From assembly GCA_947494825.1 (NCBI GenBank), contig CANLWN010000007.1:1-64000 (forward strand): 64,000 bases of DNA. Reading direction: 5' to 3'. Made by a program: the position numbers and the translations under genes. Of this stretch, positions 25,976-34,327 are shown one piece after another; position 1 is the first letter of the stretch, and the number at the start of each line of letters is the position of its first letter. The stretch is from an uncultured Flavobacteriaceae bacterium (GTDB lineage: Bacteria > Bacteroidota > Bacteroidia > Flavobacteriales > Flavobacteriaceae). The notes under the pieces were generated by a model. That model was not told the origin of the DNA. It did not search any database and worked only from the letters and a program-made list of their open reading frames with translations.

Positions 25976-27604
25976 ATGGGTAAAGGATTTTTTCAGGTCC
26001 CCACGGCATTCAACGAGCCTATCAAAAGTTATGCCCCCGGCAGCCCGGAACGGGAAGCCGTATTGGCACAATACAAGCAGTACTTTAATGGAAACGAGGA
26101 TATACCGCTATACATTGGAGGAAAGGAAATACGCACGGGAAATACCAGGACCATGTCGCCACCGCACGACCATGGACATGCGGTAGGCCAATACCATCTG
26201 GCCGATAAGGAACAGGTATCCAGTGCCATTGAAACCGCCTTGGAGGCAAGGACCGCTTGGGCTGAACTCCATTGGGAACAGCGGGCCGCAATTTTCTTAA
26301 AAGCAGCGGAGCTGATTGCAGGCCCCTATAGAGCCAAGATCAATGCCGCTACCATGATCGCCCAGTCCAAAACCATACACCAGGCCGAGATCGATGCGGC
26401 TTGCGAATTAATCGATTTCCTGCGTTTTAATGTGGAGTATATGTCGCAGATCTATGAAGAGCAACCCGATTCTGCTGAAGGCATATGGAACCGCGTAGAG
26501 TACCGCCCACTGGAAGGTTTTGTCTACGCCATTACTCCTTTTAACTTTACGGCCATTGCCGGTAACCTTCCGACCAGTGCCGCCATGATGGGTAATGTAG
26601 TGGTGTGGAAACCCAGTGACAGTCAGGTATTTTCGGCCAAGGTCATTGTAGATGTCTTTGCGGAGGCAGGACTGCCCGCCGGGGTAATCAACGTGGTCTA
26701 TGGCGATCCCGTAATGATTACGGAGACCGTTTTGGCCAGCCCCGATTTTTCGGGCATCCATTTTACAGGATCTACCCATGTGTTCAAGGAACTGTGGAAA
26801 CAGATTGGCAACAACATCCATACCTATAAGACCTATCCACGGATCGTTGGGGAAACGGGAGGAAAGGACTTTATTGTGGCCCATCCCACAGCCAAACCAC
26901 AACAGGTGGCCACGGCCATTACCCGGGGCGGTTTTGAGTTCCAGGGACAAAAATGCAGTGCCGCTTCACGGGTGTATTTGCCCAAATCCACAGCATCGGA
27001 AATCATGGACTTGGTAAAGGCAGATATCGCCTCTTTTAATCCTCCGGGAAGCCCTGAGGACATGTCCAATTTTATCACAGCAGTGATTCATGAAGGGTCC
27101 TTTGATAAACTCGCAAAATATATTGACCAGGCTAAAAACGATGCCACGGCAAAGGTTATAGCAGGTGGTGGATATGATAAATCCAAAGGGTACTTCATAG
27201 AGCCTACGGTAATCCTGGCCACAGACCCCAAGTACACCACTATGGAGACCGAATTGTTCGGACCGGTGGTCACCATCTATGTATACGAGGACGGGGATTG
27301 GTCCCAAACCTTGCAACTGGTGGATAGCACCTCGGAATATGCCTTAACGGGCGCCGTGCTGGCAACGGATCGCTACGCCATAGAAGAGGCCACAAAAGCC
27401 CTTCAGAACTGTGCAGGAAACTTCTATATCAATGATAAGCCTACAGGCGCCGTGGTAGGGCAGCAACCTTTTGGTGGAGCCCGGGCCTCAGGCACCAATG
27501 ATAAGGCCGGTTCCGCGCAGAACCTGCTTCGCTGGGTGTCCCCGCGCCTGATCAAGGAGACCTTTGTGACCCCGGAGGATTACAGGTATCCGTTTTTGGG
27601 ATAA
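25976..27604 (+). CDS. pruA: L-glutamate gamma-semialdehyde (1-pyrroline-5-carboxylate) dehydrogenase
   Basis: 542 aa, standing alone without a proline dehydrogenase domain. It oxidises glutamate semialdehyde to glutamate with NAD, the second step of proline use. Aldehyde dehydrogenase motifs: ITPFNFTAIAGNLPTSAA, WKPSD, HFTGST, ETGGKDF with the catalytic Glu, the nucleophile Cys in GQKCSAASR, ELFGPV, and FGGARASGTNDKAG near the C-terminus, which is characteristic of the P5C dehydrogenase branch. It has its own promoter and a terminator at 27630. Confidence 0.95.
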   Translation: MGKGFFQVPTAFNEPIKSYAPGSPEREAVLAQYKQYFNGNEDIPLYIGGKEIRTGNTRTMSPPHDHGHAVGQYHLADKEQVSSAIETALEARTAWAELHWEQRAAIFLKAAELIAGPYRAKINAATMIAQSKTIHQAEIDAACELIDFLRFNVEYMSQIYEEQPDSAEGIWNRVEYRPLEGFVYAITPFNFTAIAGNLPTSAAMMGNVVVWKPSDSQVFSAKVIVDVFAEAGLPAGVINVVYGDPVMITETVLASPDFSGIHFTGSTHVFKELWKQIGNNIHTYKTYPRIVGETGGKDFIVAHPTAKPQQVATAITRGGFEFQGQKCSAASRVYLPKSTASEIMDLVKADIASFNPPGSPEDMSNFITAVIHEGSFDKLAKYIDQAKNDATAKVIAGGGYDKSKGYFIEPTVILATDPKYTTMETELFGPVVTIYVYEDGDWSQTLQLVDSTSEYALTGAVLATDRYAIEEATKALQNCAGNFYINDKPTGAVVGQQPFGGARASGTNDKAGSAQNLLRWVSPRLIKETFVTPEDYRYPFLG

Positions 27605-27629
27605 CTTGAATAGTACAATACACGTAAAG

Positions 27630-27658
27630 AACCATCTTCTATTGAAGGTGGTTTTTTT
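27630..27658 (+). terminator. Intrinsic terminator of pruA
   Basis: Ten-bp stem with one G-U pair (27630-27639 with 27644-27653), a tatt loop, then a T-run. Confidence 0.85.
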
Positions 27659-27771
27659 GTTGGGGATAGCCTTGATTTCATTCCTACAAGTTTTCTATCT
27701 TTAAACAGCCCTGCCCCATGGTTCGGAAATCTCGATAAACTCCAGATAGGGCCCATCCACATAGAAAAGAA

Positions 27772-28113
27772 ATGAAAAAAACAGCTAACAACAAAGATCT
27801 TTTTATCTACCACCTAAAGCTGACACCTAAGTACAACATCCCGGAAAACTGGACAGACGAGACCTTCAAGGTTATTGAGGAGCATGCTAAATTTATTGAC
27901 GCTCTTGGCCGCATGGGCATATTGGTCTTTGCCGGAAGGACCAAACTGGAGCCCGGGGATGAAAACCTTTTCGGCCTAGCCGTAATTCAGGCGCCTTCGC
28001 TCGAAAAAGCCAAAGAAATTATGGCAGGAGATCCCGCCGTAGCACAACATATTCAAACCGCTTCCATTTTTCCCTTTTCCATGGGCATACAATATTTCGA
28101 GAACTTAAAATAG
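27772..28113 (+). CDS. YCII-related (YciI-like) domain protein
   Basis: 113 aa, one domain. The family's conserved His and Asp are seen in IEEHAKFIDALGRMG, followed by LVFAGRTKLEPGDENL, IQAPSLEKAKEIMAGDPAV and the C-terminal SIFPFSMGIQYF. YCII proteins have a ferredoxin-like fold with a putative His-Asp active site and often act as small enzymes or as domains near ECF sigma factors; the substrate here is not known. It is first in a series of accessory single-domain genes. Confidence 0.85.
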   Translation: MKKTANNKDLFIYHLKLTPKYNIPENWTDETFKVIEEHAKFIDALGRMGILVFAGRTKLEPGDENLFGLAVIQAPSLEKAKEIMAGDPAVAQHIQTASIFPFSMGIQYFENLK

Positions 28114-28205
28114 GTGACCTCCCCATCTCGGAACACTTAGCCCAAGCCCACTCCATCCTTATCCAGGAAAAGACAAAGACCATGACCTCGGTTTTTTTAT
28201 CAAAA

Positions 28206-28256
28206 TAAATTTGCGTAACCGAATGATTACACATATGTTTGTAACCATTCAGTTAC
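28206..28256 (+). promoter_or_regulatory. Promoter (TAAATTTG) with two 16-bp palindromic operators before the ArsR gene
   Basis: A perfect -7 element at 28206-28213 is followed by two palindrome-like sites, 28215-28230 (GTAACCGAATGATTAC) and 28241-28256 (GTAACCATTCAGTTAC), 26 bp apart centre to centre. The second is the reverse complement of the first at all but two positions. Placement across the expected start site fits autorepression by the ArsR-type regulator just downstream. Confidence 0.65.
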
Positions 28257-28264
28257 ATAAATGC

Positions 28265-28615
28265 ATGAGACGTGATGTTTTTCAGGCGATAGCCGATCCC
28301 GTACGTAGGGATATCATAAGCCTTTTGGCAGAGCAAACGCTTACCATCAATGCGGTGGCGGACCGCTTTGATGTGAGTCGCCCCGCCATCTCCAAACATC
28401 TAAAAATCCTAAAGGAGTGCGGAATCATCGATATCAAACAGCAGGGCAGGGAACGCTATTGCCAAATTCAGCCGAGAAACCTCATCCCCGCTTTCCTGTG
28501 GATCGATCAATACCGCAGTTTGTGGGAGGAAAAACTGGATTCGTTCGAGAACTATCTAAACAAACTTCAAACCCGCTTGCCGGACGGGCAGGCAAAAAAT
28601 AAAAAAGATGAGTAA
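28265..28615 (+). CDS. ArsR/SmtB-type winged-helix regulator
   Basis: 116 aa from the ATG at 28265. An upstream in-frame TTG at 28211 lies within the -7 element and would translate the operators, so it was not used. Starts RRDVFQAIADPVRRDIISLL; the recognition helix region is INAVADRFDVSRPAISKHLK, then ILKECGIIDIKQQGRERY as the wing. There are no metal-binding Cys clusters, so it belongs to the non-metal group that is usually paired with AHSA1/SRPBCC proteins. It overlaps the AHSA1 gene by 8 bp. Confidence 0.87.
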   Translation: MRRDVFQAIADPVRRDIISLLAEQTLTINAVADRFDVSRPAISKHLKILKECGIIDIKQQGRERYCQIQPRNLIPAFLWIDQYRSLWEEKLDSFENYLNKLQTRLPDGQAKNKKDE

Positions 28616-29063
28616 AACCGATGACTTAAAAAACAGGACCCTGAGCTTGAAAAGAACCTTCAATGCGCCAATTGCACTGGTGTGGGAAGCCTGGACCCAA
28701 CCCGAACATATCGCCCAATGGTGGGGACCAAAAGGCATGGAGACCCGCGTAATTGAGCACGACTTCAGGGTGGGCGGCAAATGGCAATATGCCATGACCA
28801 TGCCCGATGGAAAGGAGTTCACTACAGAAGGTGTCTATTTGGAAATCGTTGAACGCAAAAAAATAGTCTCCTCGGCCGACTTCAAACCTATGACCGAGGG
28901 TGTGGAAATACAGGCACTATTTGAGGAACAAGGGGACAAGACCCATTTTACCTTTAATTGCGTACACGCCACCGAGGAATACTGCAAACAACAGGAGCAA
29001 ATGGGCTTTTACAATGGTTGGGGTTCCGTGTTCGACCGGCTTGGAGAGTTTCTTCAGCCTTGA
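28608..29063 (+). CDS. SRPBCC / AHSA1-domain protein
   Basis: 151 aa. A START-like fold with the AHSA1 signature: LKRTFNAPIALVWEAWT, PEHIAQWWGPKG, FRVGGKWQY, GVYLEIVERKKIV and a C-terminal GWGSVFDRLGEFL. These proteins bind hydrophobic ligands; despite the name, bacterial members are not Hsp90 activators as far as is known. The gene overlaps the ArsR-type regulator by 8 bp, a common pairing in which the regulator controls both genes. The ligand is unknown. Confidence 0.87.
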   Translation: MSKTDDLKNRTLSLKRTFNAPIALVWEAWTQPEHIAQWWGPKGMETRVIEHDFRVGGKWQYAMTMPDGKEFTTEGVYLEIVERKKIVSSADFKPMTEGVEIQALFEEQGDKTHFTFNCVHATEEYCKQQEQMGFYNGWGSVFDRLGEFLQP

Positions 29064-29188
29064 GGAACATAACCTATCGGTTCAAGAGTATATCGCAAGC
29101 TAATAAATTAGGAAACCGAGGTAGCGGTACAATCTTTACCGTAAGCCCAATATGATGACGATGGCCCCTTTCGGGGCCGCAGATTTGA

Positions 29189-29566
29189 TCAACAGCTATT
29201 GCAACGACCCGATATCCATCCATTAAAACGTTCCAAGGAATACCCATCGGGCAAGGGAACGGCAATTTCATGGTCCAAGCACTCTACCTTTCCACATGCA
29301 ACGCACTTAAAATGAAAATGATTGTGGTTGTGTGCGCCCTTTTGCTCATCACAATTTAGGCAAAGTGCAAAGTACTGTTTACCATCATCCCCTACGATGC
29401 GGTGTACCCGGCCATCTTCACAGAACCTGTTCAAAACCCGATATATCGTTGCCCTATTAATGGCCGTTCCCAGTTCGGATTGCAGCATGTCATGACTTAA
29501 GGCAGCATTTGCGGCCTTTAGGGCGCCCAAAACCGCTGTTTTTGGTCCAGTGTTCCTTCTTTTCAT
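29189..29566 (-). CDS. Fur-family metal or peroxide regulator
   Basis: 125 aa. The winged helix is in residues 1-70 (LSHDMLQSELG, INRATIYRVLNRFCEDG). The metal-binding half includes the His-rich loop HNHNHFHFKCVACGKVEC. The CVAC pair and the C-terminal CNSC form the four-Cys structural zinc site seen in many family members. Which metal it senses (Fe, Zn, Mn, or peroxide) cannot be told. It is divergent from a thioredoxin-reductase-like gene with TTGCAA repeats between them. The stop codon overlaps no other gene, and 125 bp separate it from the AHSA1 gene. Confidence 0.88.
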   Translation of the reverse strand: MKRRNTGPKTAVLGALKAANAALSHDMLQSELGTAINRATIYRVLNRFCEDGRVHRIVGDDGKQYFALCLNCDEQKGAHNHNHFHFKCVACGKVECLDHEIAVPLPDGYSLERFNGWISGRCNSC

Positions 29567-29571
29567 TTTTA

Positions 29572-29627
29572 TTGCGACTTTGTTGCAATAATACGATTAA
29601 TTCTTATATTTGCAAACTAAATTGCAA
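29572..29627. promoter_or_regulatory. Divergent control region with TTGCAA operator repeats and a complete promoter
   Basis: Plus-strand promoter: TTG at 29583-29585, 19-bp spacer, TATATTTG at 29605-29612. Overlapping it are three perfect TTGCAA palindromes at 29583-29588, 29610-29615 and 29622-29627, plus a near copy TTGCGA at 29572. They form two pairs spaced 11 and 12 bp. One pair covers the -33 and one the -7 and start site. This fits repression by the adjacent Fur-type protein. Confidence 0.6.
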
Positions 29628-29654
29628 TCTATATGCAGCACAAAAGACCATTAA

Positions 29655-30563
29655 ATGATAGATGATAGAGATTTTGACGTGATTATTATCGGCGGAAGTT
29701 ATTCCGGACTTTCCGCGGGCATGGCCCTGGGCAGGGCACTCAGACAGGTTTTAATCATAGACAGTGGGAAACCTTGTAATGCCCAAACGCCCCATTCCCA
29801 CAACTTCCTTACCCAGGACGGGCAAACACCCCAGGAAATTTCGTCTAAAGCGAGAAAGCAGGTGGCGAACTACCCGACCATAAGATTTCATGAGGGCTAC
29901 GCTTTAAGCGCAAGGAAAATAGACAAAGGTTTTGAGATCGCTACCCGATCCGGAGATCGGTTCACTGCCAAAAAACTCATCTTTGCCACGGGCATCAAAG
30001 ACATCATGCCCAACATAGAAGGTTTTGCTCAATGTTGGGGCATTTCCATCATTCATTGTCCCTACTGCCACGGTTACGAAGTCAAACACCAAAAAACAGC
30101 TGTATTCGGAAACGGAGAATACGGTTTCGAGTTTTCAAAAATGATTCATAATTGGACCGAGGACCTCAGCCTATTTACCAATGGAAAATCAACCTTGACC
30201 GGGGAACAGACGGAAAAATTAAGGGAGCACAACATAAACATTATCGAAACGGAAGTCGACCGCTTCGAACATCACCAAGGACAAATAAAAGTTGTCCATT
30301 TCAAGGACGGCTCCAAGACCATGCTGAAAGCGCTCTATGCCAGGACCGACTTTGAACAACATTCCGACATTCCAAAAGCTTTGGGCTGCGAGTTGACCGA
30401 AGAAGGTTATATCGAAGTGGATATGTTTCAAAAAACGACCATTGACGGGGTATTTGCTTGCGGCGACAATACTACCTTTATGCGTTCGGTATCCAATGCG
30501 GTAGCCGCAGGAACCGTAGCCGGAGCAGTAGTGAACAAAGAACTTATTGACGAGGCATTTTGA
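29655..30563 (+). CDS. Thioredoxin-reductase-like FAD/NAD(P) oxidoreductase
   Basis: 302 aa. FAD-binding motif IIIGGSYSGLSAGMALGRAL (residues 10-29), a redox CPYC at 135-138 in HCPYCHGYE, NAD(P) site AVFGNGEYGFEFSKM, and the C-terminal FAD motif GVFACGDNTT. The layout is that of low-molecular-weight thioredoxin reductases, but the HCPYCHGYE form is that of the branch that includes stand-alone disulfide oxidoreductases, so thioredoxin may not be the partner. It is divergently placed against the Fur-type gene and probably controlled by it, hinting at metal or oxidative stress. Confidence 0.85.
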   Translation: MIDDRDFDVIIIGGSYSGLSAGMALGRALRQVLIIDSGKPCNAQTPHSHNFLTQDGQTPQEISSKARKQVANYPTIRFHEGYALSARKIDKGFEIATRSGDRFTAKKLIFATGIKDIMPNIEGFAQCWGISIIHCPYCHGYEVKHQKTAVFGNGEYGFEFSKMIHNWTEDLSLFTNGKSTLTGEQTEKLREHNINIIETEVDRFEHHQGQIKVVHFKDGSKTMLKALYARTDFEQHSDIPKALGCELTEEGYIEVDMFQKTTIDGVFACGDNTTFMRSVSNAVAAGTVAGAVVNKELIDEAF

Positions 30564-30643
30564 TGGAAATCCGTTCGCTCCTATAACATGAGGGTTGCTT
30601 TCCTGGCCGGAATTGACTACTTTTTCTACCTAATAATAGCTGG

Positions 30644-31102
30644 ATGAGCCAAAAACAGGAAAACATGGATACATTTCTTTTGGAAGCAATCAAAGAGGCT
30701 GAACAAGGACTCCGGGAAGGTGGTATTCCCATTGGTTCCGTATTGGTCCATAATGGAAAGATCATTGGTCGTGGACACAATAGGCGCGTACAAAAAGGCA
30801 GTGTTATCCTGCATGGTGAAATGGACGCCTTGGAGCAAGCGGGAAGACAACCGGCAAAGGTCTACCAGGAATGCGTCCTGTACACTACCCTATCGCCCTG
30901 TCCCATGTGCTCCGGCACTATTCTACTATACGGAATCCCCAAAGTAATCATTGGTGAGAACAAAACTTTTATGGGCGAGGAAAGCCTGTTAAAGGAAAGG
31001 GGCGTAGAAGTGGTCGTGGCCGATAACGCCAGGTGCAAGGCACTTATGAACGAATTTATTGCGGCTAATCCCCAACTCTGGAACGAGGATATTGGGGTTT
31101 AG
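30644..31102 (+). CDS. Yeast-type cytosine (nucleoside) deaminase
   Basis: 152 aa. Zinc ligands His57 (with catalytic Glu59 in HGEMDAL) and Cys86, Cys89 in SPCPMC. The sequence matches, as I recall it, yeast cytosine deaminase over almost its full length: GGIPIG, GRGHNRRVQKGS, LHGE, LYTTLSPC, YGIPKVIIGEN, RGVEVVVAD and a C-terminal WNEDIG. The expected reaction is cytosine to uracil. E. coli CodA is an unrelated TIM-barrel enzyme. An alternative ATG at 30665 gives MDTFLLEAI. It is separated by 80 bp from the upstream oxidoreductase gene. Confidence 0.85.
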   Translation: MSQKQENMDTFLLEAIKEAEQGLREGGIPIGSVLVHNGKIIGRGHNRRVQKGSVILHGEMDALEQAGRQPAKVYQECVLYTTLSPCPMCSGTILLYGIPKVIIGENKTFMGEESLLKERGVEVVVADNARCKALMNEFIAANPQLWNEDIGV

Positions 31103-31230
31103 TTGTCCTTAAAGGATGGCAATAGGTACGAATGCTTCAAAACGCACATAAATGTATTTCGGTTAAACTCCGGCAAGCCACTTTTCAACTATCTTGACGG
31201 TAATGGTCGCCCAATGACCTGTCCATTGCC

Positions 31231-32436
31231 ATGTGCTTACGATCCATCATCCTATTTGCCCAGACCTGTACACTGCTGTTCTCCCAGTTTTTATTTCCGC
31301 AATTACCGGAACCGTCCGGACTACATTGCGTGGGTAAAATGAAGTTCCAGATCAACATTGGTGATCGTCCCGAACAGTATACAGAATCTCCGTCCGATTT
31401 TAGAAAACTTGCTGTAGATGTCTGGTATCCCTCAACTTGCAACGGGGACGCAGCGCGCTATATGCACCCCAAGGTATTCCAGGCCTACAAGGCCTCCAGA
31501 AAGCTTGGTGATAGCGTTGATATTTCGTTTATGCAACAGCTAAAGACCCATGCCCATTTAAATGCCAAGGTGGTTCCTGGCCTCCCTGCCGCTCCTGTAC
31601 TGGTCTTTTCCCATGGTTCCTCTACCCCAGTGGAGCTCTACACCAGTTTTATGCTGCAATTGGCGAGCCATGGTTATTTTGTTTTTGCGGTATCGCACAC
31701 CTACAATTCCATCGCGGTGGAATTTCCGGATGGCAGTGTGGTAACTGCAAACCGAACCTATTTTGACAAGCGTTGGACCGATGCGATCAACACGGGCTGG
31801 GAAGATATGATGACCTTTGTAAAGAGCGGGGCAGATCTAGAGGCAAAACGCGCCAAGGTACAAACCCTCTACGGTTCGGATTTCCCCGCCTCCGGTGATA
31901 TGAAAATTTGGCCCGCTGACATTGCTTCCGCCATAGATTTGGCCATTACATTAAATAAGGACAGGGCAGGTCCTTTTCACAAGCGGCTCAATACCAGAAA
32001 AATTGGTGGGTTTGGACATTCGTATGGAGGTTCGGCCATGGCAAATGCCCTTATTTCGGACAGCCGGATCAAAGTGGCCGTAAATCTGGATGGCTGGCAG
32101 TTTGGTCCAGTCGTAATTGGCCATAGGTTCAAGAAACCCTTCCTATATGTACGGGGTGGATATCCGCAACCCGATGCCTTGAACACCGCAGTCTATTCCC
32201 TTGCCGGACCAAAATTTAAGCAGCTAAAAATAATAGGCACGGGACATTCCGACTTCACCGACCTTCCTTTATTCTCTGGAAAAGATAACATCTTCAATAC
32301 CGGGGAACTGCATCCCACTAGGAATACCTATGTAATCAGCGACATCCTTCTGACTTTTTTTGATGCGCATCTGAAACGGAAAAAAGCAACTTGGAGCAGC
32401 TTGCTCCGCAACTATCCTGAAGCACAGTTCGAGTAG
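31231..32436 (+). CDS. Secreted alpha/beta hydrolase of the PAF-acetylhydrolase type
   Basis: 401 aa. A hydrophobic N-terminus (IILFAQTCTLLFSQFLF) likely acts as a signal peptide. Then LPEPSGLHCVGK, AVDVWYPS and VFSHGSSTPVELYTSFMLQL, as in plasma-type PAF-acetylhydrolases. Catalytic triad: Ser264 in GHSYGGS, Asp287 in VNLDGW, His339 in GTGHSDF. Members cleave short acyl chains from phospholipids or other esters; the substrate is not known. The start at 31231 is supported because the conserved LPEPSG segment lies only 24 residues in. It stands alone in an accessory stretch. Confidence 0.83.
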   Translation: MCLRSIILFAQTCTLLFSQFLFPQLPEPSGLHCVGKMKFQINIGDRPEQYTESPSDFRKLAVDVWYPSTCNGDAARYMHPKVFQAYKASRKLGDSVDISFMQQLKTHAHLNAKVVPGLPAAPVLVFSHGSSTPVELYTSFMLQLASHGYFVFAVSHTYNSIAVEFPDGSVVTANRTYFDKRWTDAINTGWEDMMTFVKSGADLEAKRAKVQTLYGSDFPASGDMKIWPADIASAIDLAITLNKDRAGPFHKRLNTRKIGGFGHSYGGSAMANALISDSRIKVAVNLDGWQFGPVVIGHRFKKPFLYVRGGYPQPDALNTAVYSLAGPKFKQLKIIGTGHSDFTDLPLFSGKDNIFNTGELHPTRNTYVISDILLTFFDAHLKRKKATWSSLLRNYPEAQFE

Positions 32437-32558
32437 TATCACAAGCATCTCCCTAAAAGCATTATTTCCTGATGGTGACGTTCCCATGGCAATTGCGCGG
32501 GCGGGGCCAAAAGAAATTAATCCTTACATTTAGCTAACGGAAATTTACACCCCTGAGC

Positions 32559-32942
32559 TTGGATAGAAAAAACATTGCTTCCTCGTCCAATTTTGAACGA
32601 CCCATAGGCTTCTCTAGAGCGGTACGTCTAGGAAACATCATAGCGGTATCGGGTACGGCACCGATTTTGCCGAGCGGCACCACCGCGCATCCCGATGACC
32701 TCTATGGTCAGACCAAGACTTGTATCAAAATCATGATAGATGCCATCCAAAAGGCTGGAGGAGCGGCCGGCAATATTGTTCGGACAAGAATCTACCTAAA
32801 GGACATAACGCAATGGGAACAGGCTGCGAAGGCACATGGGGAATTTTTTGCGCAGATTGGGCCGGCCTGTACCTTTGTGGAAGTAAAGGGTTTTATAGGA
32901 AAAGACTGGCTCGTGGAAACCGAAGCAGATTGCGTGCTGTAA
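32559..32942 (+). CDS. RidA/YjgF family protein
   Basis: 127 aa. Conserved motifs: FSRAVRLGNIIAVSGTAP, DLYGQTKTCIKIMIDAI, AGGAAGNIVRTRIYLKDI and the C-terminal LVETEADCVL. The usual RidA Arg is seen in VRTRIYL, so imine/enamine deamination is possible, though several subfamilies do other things. No ATG exists near the start; the frame is closed by a stop at 32535-32537. TTG at 32559, before the conserved FERPIGFSRAV, is the best candidate start. Confidence 0.83.
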   Translation: MDRKNIASSSNFERPIGFSRAVRLGNIIAVSGTAPILPSGTTAHPDDLYGQTKTCIKIMIDAIQKAGGAAGNIVRTRIYLKDITQWEQAAKAHGEFFAQIGPACTFVEVKGFIGKDWLVETEADCVL

Positions 32943-32991
32943 AGAGAAATCGAATATGAAGCTGGCAACAAGCCCTATTTAAACGAATACC

Positions 32992-33804
32992 ATGTCCAGA
33001 ACAGAAAAATATCAACAGGAGTTCATTGTATTTCAGGAAGAGCTGAAATCGTACATCTATCGGCTGGTGACCCATAAACAGGAAACGGAGGACATTGCCC
33101 AGGAAACCTACATTAAAACCTTTAGGAATCTTGGGTCCTTTAAGGAAAATGCGGCCTTTAAAACCTGGGTGTTTGCCATTGCCACCAATTTGGCTAAAGA
33201 CAGTTTACGGGCCCGTGAAAGATGGGGCGAAGATTGGATGGAACTGGTAAAGGACGCCCATGTGGAGAACCGTCAATTGCTGCAAAAAAAATTCGAGATT
33301 TCCCGCACTTCCGAACACGGTAAATTTGTCATTAGGGAGCATATCAGTTATTGTTTGAACTGCATTTCCAAAACCCTCTTGCTTACCGATCAGATCTGTT
33401 TGCTGCTAAAGGAGATCTACGGTTTTAAAGTACGGGAAATCATGGTCATTACTGGACTTACCGAAGGTAAGGTAAAACATACCCTGGCAGATGCCCGAAA
33501 TAACATGACCCGCATCTTCGAAAAAAAATGCGCCCTGATCAATAAGAAGGGTATCTGTCATCAATGCACAGGGCTTAACAAGCGCTTTAATCCAAAACAG
33601 GACACCCAAATTGAACTCAACCGGATCAAGATGGTAAAAGAAGCCAGGAACAAAAACTATGGGCAGTTGCTACAATTGCGCTTTCAGTTGGCCCAAAACG
33701 TAGATCCGTTAAATGCAGAGGGCATGGATCTGCATAACTACCTCATAGAGAACTCCCCCGATTGGGCCAAGACGCAATTGGCCAAAAAATCTAAAATTAG
33801 CTGA
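32992..33804 (+). CDS. ECF-like sigma factor with a cysteine-containing C-terminal extension
   Basis: 270 aa. Sigma region 2 at about residues 15-70 (YIYRLVTHKQETEDIAQETY, FKENAAFKTWVFAIATNLAKD). Region 4 at about 115-175 (LLTDQICLLLKEIYGFKVRE, MVITGLTEGKVKHTLADAR). Residues 180-270 form an extra segment with clustered Cys (KKCALINKKGICHQCTGLN) and FNPKQD. A further YCLNC lies just before region 4. Most ECF factors stop after region 4. The Cys groups could bind a metal or sense redox. No anti-sigma gene is adjacent. Targets unknown. Confidence 0.8.
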   Translation: MSRTEKYQQEFIVFQEELKSYIYRLVTHKQETEDIAQETYIKTFRNLGSFKENAAFKTWVFAIATNLAKDSLRARERWGEDWMELVKDAHVENRQLLQKKFEISRTSEHGKFVIREHISYCLNCISKTLLLTDQICLLLKEIYGFKVREIMVITGLTEGKVKHTLADARNNMTRIFEKKCALINKKGICHQCTGLNKRFNPKQDTQIELNRIKMVKEARNKNYGQLLQLRFQLAQNVDPLNAEGMDLHNYLIENSPDWAKTQLAKKSKIS

Positions 33805-33897
33805 TTTATAGAAGCTTACGATAATTTTCGTCCGTTTTTGGGTGCAGGCCAGTCTAAGTAGTAGACAAGCTATTTATTAACATCTAAAAACAAGAAA

Positions 33898-34266
33898 ATG
33901 AGTAACGTAATCAATTGGTTTAATCTACCCTCAACGGATTTTGACAGAGCTATTAAATTCTACAGCAGCGTGTTGGAAATTGAAATGATGCGCATGCCCA
34001 GTCCGGACGGATTTGAAAATGCCTTCTTTTCCAACCCACAGGACGGCGGTGTAAGTGGATCCATTGGCTCCAATCCGCAGCAAAAGCCCGGTGCCGATGG
34101 AGCAACCATTTATTTTGACGTGGATGGCCGTTTGGATGACGTTTTGCAAAGAGTGGAAGGAAGCGGCGGCCACATTGTTATGCCCAAAATGAACATTGGT
34201 GATTTTGGGAATATTGCTTTGGCCACAGACACCGAGGGCAATTTAATAGGCTTCCACTCCGCCTAA
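33898..34266 (+). CDS. VOC (glyoxalase/bleomycin resistance) family protein
   Basis: 122 aa. Two beta-alpha-beta-beta-beta modules: VINWFNLPSTDFDRAIKFYS at the start and a second half with GATIYFDVDGRLDDVLQRV, ending GNIALATDTEGNLIGFHS. The Glu near the end (DTEGN) is in the place of a metal ligand. The catalytic or binding role cannot be assigned from sequence. It has its own terminator at 34278. Confidence 0.87.
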   Translation: MSNVINWFNLPSTDFDRAIKFYSSVLEIEMMRMPSPDGFENAFFSNPQDGGVSGSIGSNPQQKPGADGATIYFDVDGRLDDVLQRVEGSGGHIVMPKMNIGDFGNIALATDTEGNLIGFHSA

Positions 34267-34277
34267 ATCAAATTTAC

Positions 34278-34305
34278 GGGGAGCGGAAATCGCTCTCCTT
34301 TTTTT
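34278..34305 (+). terminator. Intrinsic terminator after the VOC gene
   Basis: Eight-bp stem with one G-U pair (34278-34285 with 34291-34298), GAAAT loop, then a run of seven T. Confidence 0.87.
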
Positions 34306-34327
34306 ATCCATATAAAATTCAATACAC

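Noticed and set aside
28211-28264. TTG start for the ArsR-type gene
   Set aside because: The TTG is the end of the -7 element and the extension would translate both operators; the ATG at 28265 fits the family.
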